Below are positions 56,220 to 64,000 of a stretch of 64,000 bases of DNA, piece after piece. The notes below the pieces were generated by a model that was not told the origin of the DNA, ran no database searches, and was given only the letters and a program-made list of their open reading frames with translations. The position numbers and the translations under genes are program-made. Within the stretch, counting starts at the first letter, position 1. Each line of letters begins with the position of its first letter. Origin of the DNA: Pleurodeles waltl (taxonomy: Eukaryota; Chordata; Amphibia; Caudata; Salamandridae); NCBI RefSeq assembly GCF_031143425.1, contig NC_090438.1, forward strand, positions 753,575,823-753,639,822. The letters are read 5' to 3'.

Positions 56220-56470
56220 CATACACGCACATTATGCACCAACATACACACCATACACACACTCATACCCACATTCACCCATGCATGCATACATCCATTC
56301 ACACACACATCCACACACACTTACATGCATACAAGCACACAAGCATTCACACCACACAACGTACACGCACACTCACATCCATTCATGCACAAACGTATTC
56401 CACATGCCACACACCTGCATGCACGCACACAATCACATACATACACACCCCCACACACTCACACAACACC
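56220..56470. repeat. CA-rich cryptic simple repeat
   Basis: Dense CACA, CATACA and CATTCA motifs without a fixed period. Frames across it are artefacts. Confidence 0.85.
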
Positions 56471-56800
56471 CCCGTCCCCTGTTGTAGCACCTGACTTACC
56501 TGCTTGCAGGGGGTCCTCCGGCAGGAGACGGGACGCGGCGCTGCTGCCAGCAGCAGCATCAGCCAGGAGAACACCACCAAGCCGTATCATGGGTCATGAT
56601 ACAGTGTGCGAGGGTCTACTGGCGTGGCGCTGCTGCTGGCAGCAGCCCCACCTAACTGCTGTTTGCCTCCATGACCGTAGCTGGAATTCCGGCTATGGTC
56701 ATAATATGGCAGATGGCAGGTAGCCGCGGTGACAGTGTTTTGGCGGTCGTCACCGCGGCGGTAGGCGGTCATTACCGCCAATGTCTTAATGAGGGCCTTT

Positions 56801-59800
56801 ATTTCCAATTCTGAAGTGTGATAAAAGAACAATTTTAATAGAGTCAAAATAAATCAAGACACTTGGTGATGCTCAAATCACAAATACTTCCTTAAACTAA
56901 ATGTCTACATATTATCATTTGTGCGCTATATAGTTTTATCAGTAAAACTGTATTTCTGTGCAAATTTAGTGGTCATTTCAATGGAAAATATGCTGTCTGT
57001 AAATGACACCATGCTTTAGTAATATGTTTGTGACTGTGTCCTCCTGAATTCAACACCCATACTATGCTCCTGCTGAATGGATCTGGCTTGTTTGCGACAA
57101 TTGTTCTTTGTGTGGCTTGGATTTTTTAAGAATCCCTATGATTTCAATGATGTAACTTTGATAGCAGCACCCCCAGTCTGAAAATTGTTCCAGCACCACT
57201 GCCTACTGGGCCATATGTGCTCTTATAGCAGTGTGGGTTTGTTGTTATTGCCCCTCCAATTCTCTCAGCCACAAGAGTCAGACTCCAAACAGCAGAATCC
57301 AATGAAGCACTTGCAGGGGTACTGCAAAGGCCTCATTGTGTGAAATGAATGGCTGAGCAGTGCTCATGCTCACATTTGCAAGTGGAGGTCACAGAAGAAG
57401 TTATGTCCATGCTGCTGTGTGTCTTATGAAGACAGACTAGTCAAAGTAATCACTGTGTTTATCCTAATTGGTGGAGGGCAGATGATTGTGGTTAGTAAAA
57501 GAACATAGACTTAGCACACAGTGCTAGAACTGCTAAAATGAAATGAGTGTTTGTCTGGTTCACTTTATACTAAAAAATGAACAGGTAACTTTAAAACAAC
57601 TTCCTGGGGTTGCTAATGCACAATACTTCCTTATTAAATTCAGAAGTTGGAATAGTTATCCTTCTGAGACCCTTTGAATGCGGCCGTAATCTCAGAAAAC
57701 ATGTTTTTCCCCAGAGCAAGATACTGAGAGATGGGAATTCGAGTAACTGTCACACACAGTACTGTATTAGAGGGGGTGGGTCAATACATTAAGAGGGAGA
57801 GCCAAAACAAGAGTCTGTCTTGGCTCTAAGAGACCAGGCACAAGCAGAGCCAGAGGAACATTTGGCATGGAAAACGTGTAACAGATGTTATTTTAAAAAT
57901 ATGATAAAGTGTCTTCAAATGTCAAAAAACATATATTTCTTCAACAAAGTTTTCTCCTTAGTACATCCGATTATATCACTGCATAGAGAGCCATTTATTA
58001 AAAAAGATAATTTGAACTAAGGCAGGCTAATTTTCATGTGCACCCTAAATGTGGGCTATGTTCTTATTTTAAACTTAGCAACAGTACAGCCTATTAAGTC
58101 AAGCACAAGAGATATTTTATACAGCACACATCCTCGCATATTTCAAGATTTTTTCATATGCAGTAATGAAAAAAATAAAATTGAAGGTGCAATAAAATAA
58201 TTTTCTTCGATCACAGTTTGGTTAGTAGCCAAGCTGTTATATTTCCAAGGTTTGCTGGTTTCACATTGTGTAATTCAGCTACTAGATGGATATCCCTTGT
58301 TTGCTCCTGTTTGACATCAAGGTTTAATGCTTTGTCTTTCATTCTTGGTGCATGAGGTTAGAGCATGGCTGACATGCAGAAGCCACATGAAAGCTCAGCT
58401 CATTTTGGGCTTGAGGGCTCAAGAGGACCACGACCTGAACTAGCGCTTAGCACTTGGCTTGACCCTTCAGTATCTCACCCACCTCTATACTTTACTCTGG
58501 ATATTCTGTGCTAGAAATAAGCTTGGATGCAGCTGACAGTGTTGTATCTTTTTTGTATGTGAGGAGATCCAAGCTTGCACTGTTGCTGACCATCTTGAAC
58601 CTGTGCTGTGTGTGATGGAAACATACACTGCTGCAAATGATGCACAATGTGTATATGCATTTACACACAGGTTTGGACTAACATTGCAGATGCTGTCCAT
58701 GTTCTGTGCCAGTGAGGGCAGTGTGTATTGTTTCTAGCTAGATTGGTATGTGCTGTACCTGTTTTATGTGTGGAAATCTTGCTATTCGTGGAGTCAAGCT
58801 TGCACTCAAACACCCTTGTGCTATTTCTTACACTTCCAAATATGAAATGCTGCTTATTTGTTGTATCTAAGGGATGTATTACATGGTGTTCCCCAGTGCC
58901 ACATTTTTCCCATGTTTTGAAGGGAGCTTAAACTTGCTAGCCTTGCTGTAGCACACTTGTTCCTTGCATTTGAAGGGAGCTTGCATTTGCTGGCTCTGTA
59001 GTACCACACTTGTTTCATGCCCTTGAAGGAGACTTCCACTGGTCCTGCAGTACCACAGTGTGATGCTCTTGACCAGTGCTATATGTGCTATGCGTTTGAG
59101 CCAAAGACCCATTGCACTCCTGCTCCCTGTGCTCTATCTATTTCTGTATATTTAAGGTCTGACGAAAAGACTGTGTTTAGTTATCTCACCAGTCTAATTT
59201 GTTTAAAAAATAATACATAATCTTGCCAAGAGAAAATGAGAAAATTTGGGTAAGCCTCTTTCAGTTATTCTTAAGAGTGTCATTCACATATTGATTCAGG
59301 GGTTGATTACGAGTATGGCGGGGCATAGGACTAGCTGTACCTGCTGTGGCGGTCTGACTGCCGCATCCCTGGTGATCTAACTGCCAGATTATGTTCCTGG
59401 TGGTTGGACTGCCAGGAGACCGATGCCACCGCCAGGATCAAAGATTGTGAAAGTTGTGGTCATCAACGGCGGTGCCGAGTTCGACACCACCATGCTGATC
59501 TTGGACAAAATGGCCACAGCACACAGAAAGTATAGTCCAATAGTAAGGCAGGGATAAGTATCCCTGGTAGTATGTTGCTGAGGTACAGAGTTGAATGGAG
59601 TCTCAAGTCCTGTTTAGAGCTGGTGTCTTTTATTTGTAGATACTAAACAACATTATGACATCAACGAGATACAGCCAACACGTGTTTCGTCACACCAGTG
59701 ACTTTATCAAGGCTTCTAAAAGTAGACCTAACAATAGTGTGGCTGAGTAAGAAAATATGCAAGTGTGGAAAGGCAGGTAAGCAGACCCTGATAAGCCTGT

Positions 59801-61656
59801 GGTCGGAACCTGAGAAGGCGAGGGGGTGTGTAGCACCAAGTAGTCACGATGAGTATTCAACTGATCATGACTTCCTTTCCACAAACATTTTCATGGCGGA
59901 GTTCAATAATACATCATAAATAATCTGAAATATATAGTCATATTTAATAAAACTGTGATCTAGAGTATGACAATTGATAGTGAGCACCTTATTCATCAAA
60001 ATGACCCTCTGGTACTGATACTTTACCAGAAACAACTGCTGAAAATTTCCTACATAGATCGATATGCCATATTGCTTTGTACAACATATGATGGTATATG
60101 TTAAAGGAAGATATGATAAGGACCTCAGGAAATCATTTAATACTCACAATTTTCACCACTAGCCCAAACACGTTCACTTAAAAACCTTTGATTCTCCAAT
60201 CAGAAATATTTTATCCAGCAGGATTACTAGTTATACTGCAGGAAATGACTCTTGTGACAGCCAATATTGTTTCTATTTAACAACACTGAGGCACGGCAGA
60301 AATAACATTCATCACAAATATGTCAGGAGAAATAATTGCTCTGTAAATATAGAGCTATGGATAAAAATAATTACAAATAAATTGTTATTATAATCGTATT
60401 TATATAGCCCTAACTACCCCTCATGAAGTGTCAAAGGGCAAATCAAAAAGAAATATAGCATCAGGTATAATTCAGACATTATAAATATTGTGCTGCCAGT
60501 AGAAATAATGGGACCTATGTACAAAATTTCAGATTTGCAATTTCTAAATAGCAAATCCGTAGAAATCGCTATTAGGGAATTGCAAAACGATATGCATATT
60601 AGATTCCACTAATAATGAGTCCCGACGATTCACATTCACTATAGGAAATCACAATTTTGGAAATCGCTAAATTGTGATTTCCTGTCAGGAAATGACAAAT
60701 TAGGAAAAGTTGCATTCTGGATGCAGAATGATGAAGTCAGATCAGGAAGTTTACAAATACACAGCTGTGAGCTGACTGTTCAAACATGGTGAACACCTGC
60801 TGATTAGTTCAAGAGTGGCGGGGACAGATTGTGAGTGTTGCAAGTGCTGTGACCTGGTTGGGAGTCTCTTTTAGGGAGCATGGTACCGCTACATTGCAAC
60901 TCTAAGCAGTCACTACATCTAGGTGCAATGCAAGCCCTACAATTTTGACGGTGCTATTCAGAAAGCGGGTGACTGGTGGGATTTGGCTGCCCAAATTTGA
61001 TCTAGATTGTTCCCTAGTACTTTTGTGGGACAACATGTGATGTACCTAGAATCTGCTTGTGTCCTCTCTAACCACACCGATGAGGTTGTGGAGTGACGCA
61101 GCTCCCACCAATAATGCTGCACTTCAAGTAGTGATTCTGAGGTGCTATTCTGTGACTACGTTGAAATTGTAAAGAGCTGCTACGCCTGTGATGCCCCTCC
61201 TGCCACCTATCTGCAGTTTCTATAGACCCTTTCTGGTGCAACCAACTATTGAGATTCGACATTGAGGCTACCACTCCTCCTGCCTGATAGGGAAACTTCT
61301 CATTGGTAAGGTTTTCCTTGTACCCATGCCTTTCCCCATGATGCATGACCAGGGATCGAATACTCACACCATCAGCTTAGACTTATCCACTGGACCTCCA
61401 TTAACACCTCTCCTCTGACTAAAAAGCTAGACATCACGTAAACCAGATCCGTGCTACAGAATAAAGTCAACACTGTTACCAAAAATGTCTGTACGACAAT
61501 CAATGCAAACTAATGGGACAAGTGAAAAACACTGAAATCTCATTACAAGGACTACAACCTCAAACTGATGGCATTCAACAGCAAATATCCAACCTCCTGG
61601 AGTGATCCGTTTTGTGGAAAAAAGGGCAGAGGATGCAGAGTGTTGCTCTCACCACA
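56801..61656. other. intergenic stretch without recognised genes
   Basis: No coding family was recognised. It holds a three-unit ~56-bp repeat (58910-59050), a GC-rich segment at 59300-59530 with CTGCCAGGAGACCGATGCCACC-like text that may be another PIF-type fragment, an ACACGTGTTTCGTCAC motif near 59678 common in amphibian dispersed repeats, an L2/SINE-like tail at 60388-60440, and a small inverted pair (GAAATCACAATTT / AAATTGTGATTTC) near 60645-60685. Confidence 0.4.
58910..59050. repeat. ~56-bp tandem repeat, about three units
   Basis: Units share TTGAAGGGAGCTT, a CTGTAGYACCACACTTGTT-like core and a TGC end at about 58915, 58970 and 59022. The third unit is diverged. Confidence 0.7.
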
Positions 61657-61869
61657 TGTCAGAGTCACCAGATCCTCGGGGTCTGCGCACGTTCCCAACA
61701 CGTCCACCACTGAACAGCTCCAAGACTCTGATAGATAAATCACAGAGGCTAAGAGAGTTCAAGAGGGGAAGAGGGGATTAGGAAGGGGACAGCTGGGAAG
61801 GAGACCTGTGGGAAGCAAAAGATTAAACAACACAACATCAGATTCAAAACCACATTTAGATTCATTAAA

Positions 61870-62150
61870 ACTCTCTGTTGGATCTATGGTTCAATGATAC
61901 TTGGAACATGAAATAATACTCTATTGAGTCCAGAATTCTATGACACCCGGAACATGAAATAACACTCTGTTGAACCTAAAGTTCAGTGATACTTGAAACA
62001 TGAAATAAACACACTGTTGAGCCTAGAGTTCAGTGATACTCGGAACATGAAATAACTCTCTGTTGAGTCTAGCGTTCAGTGATACTTGAAACATGAAATA
62101 ACACTCTGTTGAGTCTGGAGTTCAGTGATACTTGAAACATGAAATAACAC
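61870..62150. repeat. ~44-bp tandem repeat in the second LTR B member
   Basis: Units with CTCTGTTGAGTCTAGAGTTC and AGTGATACTTGAAACATGAA recur about six times at 43-49-bp spacing. LTR B at 46322 has no comparable expansion at this place. Confidence 0.85.
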
Positions 62151-62454
62151 CTAAAACTAAGGAAACATGAATGGTCTAGAACTAGACTCTAATTAGACCT
62201 AACTAAATCTAGGTACCTGGAAAAGAATAAAAAATGGTTAGTACAATGTTTCATATGGAATTTTCATGAATTGATAACATACTGTTCTAGGAATACTAGA
62301 ACCTTCCTGAATAATGTCCCAAAAACAAACACAACCTCATTACATGAGGATAAGGCTCTCTAAACATTCCCTGGAAAATAATAGGAATTGTACTAGAGAC
62401 CCTACATGCACATAGAATATAACATCCAGAATTCTAGCACATTAGATATTTAGA

Positions 62455-63500
62455 ATGCCAGAACATAAATTGCGCAGATCGCGGATTTCCACAAGAGTTT
62501 TGTAAATGTCATGAAATAGTTGCACACAATGAATAACATGAATTAAGCACAGGAAACTAATCGCGCGTCTTGCCGATTTGAAGGCAACTTTGTAAATGCC
62601 AGGAAATGGTTGCTCGCAATGAATATCTTGATTTGTACACGAGTAAAGAATTGCGCGTCTTGATGATTCGAATGCAACCTTGTAAATGTCAGAAAATGGT
62701 TGTGCACAATGAATATCTTGATTTGTGCACAAGTAAAGAATCGCGCGTCTTGCCGATTCGAATGCAACCTTGTAAATGTCAGAAAATGGTTGCGCACAAT
62801 GAATATCTTGATTTGTACACAAGTAAAGAATCGCGCGTCTTGCCGATTCGAATGCAACCTTGTAAATGTCAGAAAATGGTTGCGCACAATGAATATCTTG
62901 ATTTGTACACAAGTAAAGAATCGCGCGTCTTGCCGATTCAAATGCAACCTTGTAAATGTCAGAAAATGGTTGCGCACAATGAATATCTTGATTTGTACAC
63001 AAGTAAAGAATTGCGCGTCTTGCCGATTCAAACTTACCCTGGTAAATGTCAGAAAATGGTTGCGCAAAATGAATATCTTGATTTGTACATAAGTAAAGAA
63101 TCGCGCATCTTGCCGATTCGAATGTTACCATGTAACTGCCAAGAAATGGTTGTGCACAATGAATATCAAGGGTTAAAGCACGAAAAGCGAATCGCGCGTC
63201 TTGCGGATTCGAATGCCACCATGTAACTGCCAAGAAATGGTAGCACACAATGAATATCAAGGGTTAAAGCACGAAAGGCGAATTGTGCGTCTTGCCGATT
63301 CGAATGCCACCATGTAACTGCCAAGAAATGGTAGCGCACAATGATTATCAAGGGTTAAAGCACGAAAGGCGAATTGCGCGTCTTGCCGATTCAAATGCCT
63401 CCATGTAACTGCCAAGAAATGGTAGCGCACAATGAATAACATGTATTAGGCACGAGAAAAGAATCGCGCGTCTTGCCGATTCGAATATCCACATGTAAAT
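62455..63500. repeat. ~90-bp tandem array, about eleven units
   Basis: GCACAATGAATATCTTGATT-type landmarks at 62704, 62794, 62884 and 62974, then 63064, give an exact 90-bp period in the middle. The outer units, with CCATGTAACTGCCAAGAAAT text, are more diverged. Each unit has GAATCGCGCGTCTTGCCGATTCG, which is partly self-complementary. Because 90 is a multiple of three, long open frames appear on both strands across the array. Confidence 0.95.
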
Positions 63501-64000
63501 GCCATGAAACGCCCAAGCGCACATACACACGCACAAGAGCCCATTCACTGATCATGCAAAGATTAGGCCCAAGAACTCAAGCGTCTTTGATAACGGAGTC
63601 GGAGGCCCAGCCCGACCTCCGTCTTACCGCCCTGATCAAGAATCACCCAGCCAAGTGAAAGGGCGAGGCCTGGAAGATCAAAGTAGGCCACCGGAACAGG
63701 AGCTCAGGAAGTTGCTGCTGCTCTGCACAGGAACCTCTGAATAGTGAGCACGTGGAGCTGGGCTGGCTCCCTTTTATAGAGTCTTAGCCCAACCCACAAA
63801 CCATACCCAAACATGCTGCAGAGGAAGTTTCTAGAAGGCCCTGGACACCCTGACACACTCAGAAAGCCTGCAGAAATACATTGCAAATGAACAGTATTTC
63901 CAAGCACCTTAAATATAAGTCTTCAGAATTAAACTCTGCAATGCAAAAGGTTAAACAACAGCATATCTACATAATGCATGAATTACGTCATCTGATACGT

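Larger units (their letters stand above)
55840..56797. mobile_element. Harbinger non-autonomous element (958 bp)
   Basis: Ends GGCCCTCATTATGTCCCTGG and, from the right, GGCCCTCATTAAGACATTGG. TTT lies on both sides (55837-55839 and 56798-56800) as a 3-bp target duplication. The termini match the large Harbinger copies, so the same transposase family probably moved it. There is no coding capacity. The interior holds three consecutive hairpins (55996-56150) and a CA-rich block (56220-56470). Confidence 0.93.
61657..64000 (-). mobile_element. second member of the LTR B family, running off the window
   Basis: Begins at TGTCAGAGTCACCAGATCCTC, matching the border of LTR B at 46322 (TGTAAGAGAGACCAGATCCTC). 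It keeps alignment through AAACAACACAA-type text, contains a related tandem array, and has TATAAAAGGGAGCC on the minus strand at about 63770 (TATATAAGGGAGCC in LTR B). It is longer than LTR B because both internal arrays are larger. The outer end lies beyond 64000, so whether it is solo or part of a full element cannot be told. Confidence 0.75.

Noticed and set aside
59300..59530. Possible PIF/Harbinger fragment with GGTTGATTACGAGTATGGCGG-like start
   Set aside because: Only one end resembles a terminus and no inverted partner or duplication was found.
60508..60700. Possible small inverted-repeat transposon near the GAAATCACAATTT pair
   Set aside because: Only a short inverted pair is visible; no defined ends or target duplication could be found.
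62442..63260. 272-codon minus-strand and 206-codon plus-strand open frames
   Set aside because: They follow the 90-bp tandem array, whose period is a multiple of three; repeated peptides mirror the DNA repeat and exist on both strands.
61870..63500. Regular direct repeats resembling a CRISPR array
   Set aside because: Units are contiguous or 44/90-bp minisatellite repeats without unique spacers or cas genes, in vertebrate transposon DNA.

Overview
The window reads as vertebrate nuclear DNA from a very large, transposon-filled genome, most likely a salamander and perhaps a newt such as Pleurodeles. This is an inference from the content: long three-gene Harbinger elements with GGCCCTCATTA ends, DIRS-type tyrosine-recombinase retrotransposons, CR1/L2 and Tx1 LINEs, a piggyBac-like repeat and a hAT MITE, with no recognisable host exon. 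There are no tRNA, rRNA, CRISPR or prokaryotic features. Almost every long open frame is either a decayed transposon gene or an artefact of tandem repeats.

Layout. 1-5.87 kb: mostly unrecognised DNA with one LINE fragment (minus). 5,873-14,234: Harbinger copy 1, with an ATA target duplication on both sides and three genes: Myb-like 1 (plus), transposase (minus) and Myb-like 2 (plus). 17.1-19.4 kb: decayed Tx1/L1-clade LINE (plus). 22,724-26,766: a 4-kb non-autonomous piggyBac-like element between TTAA sites, made of a ~390-bp tandem array, an array of eight hairpin units and a final chain of stem-loops. 27.6-27.9 kb: a nearly perfect foldback MITE. 28.6-29.9 kb: a CpG-retaining stretch, the only plausible host promoter. 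31,039-36,450: a DIRS element with inverted termini and an internal complementary region still visible. 36.9-40.06 kb: a second DIRS-like element on the minus strand, split by a 907-bp hAT MITE with an 8-bp target duplication.

40,078-55,240 is a nested stack. A CR1/L2 LINE (minus) is split by an LTR-flanked element (41,283-54,666). That element is split by Harbinger copy 2 (43,133-53,954, inverted relative to copy 1, TTG target duplication). Copy 2 in turn contains two solo LTRs (44,627-45,612 and 46,322-47,901). With the two LTRs removed, copy 2 is about 8.25 kb, close to the 8.36 kb of copy 1, and it has the same three genes in the same relative order.

55,840-56,797: a Harbinger MITE (TTT target duplication). 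56.8-61.6 kb: unrecognised DNA. 61,657-end: a second member of the LTR family seen at 46.3 kb, with a large 90-bp tandem array, running off the window.

How the parts relate. In Harbinger elements, transposase and a Myb-like partner are both needed for movement. Here two different Myb-like proteins accompany the transposase in both copies, which suggests a three-component transposon family. Both copies are now dead through different lesions. The short elements with the same ends could have been moved in trans by an intact relative elsewhere.
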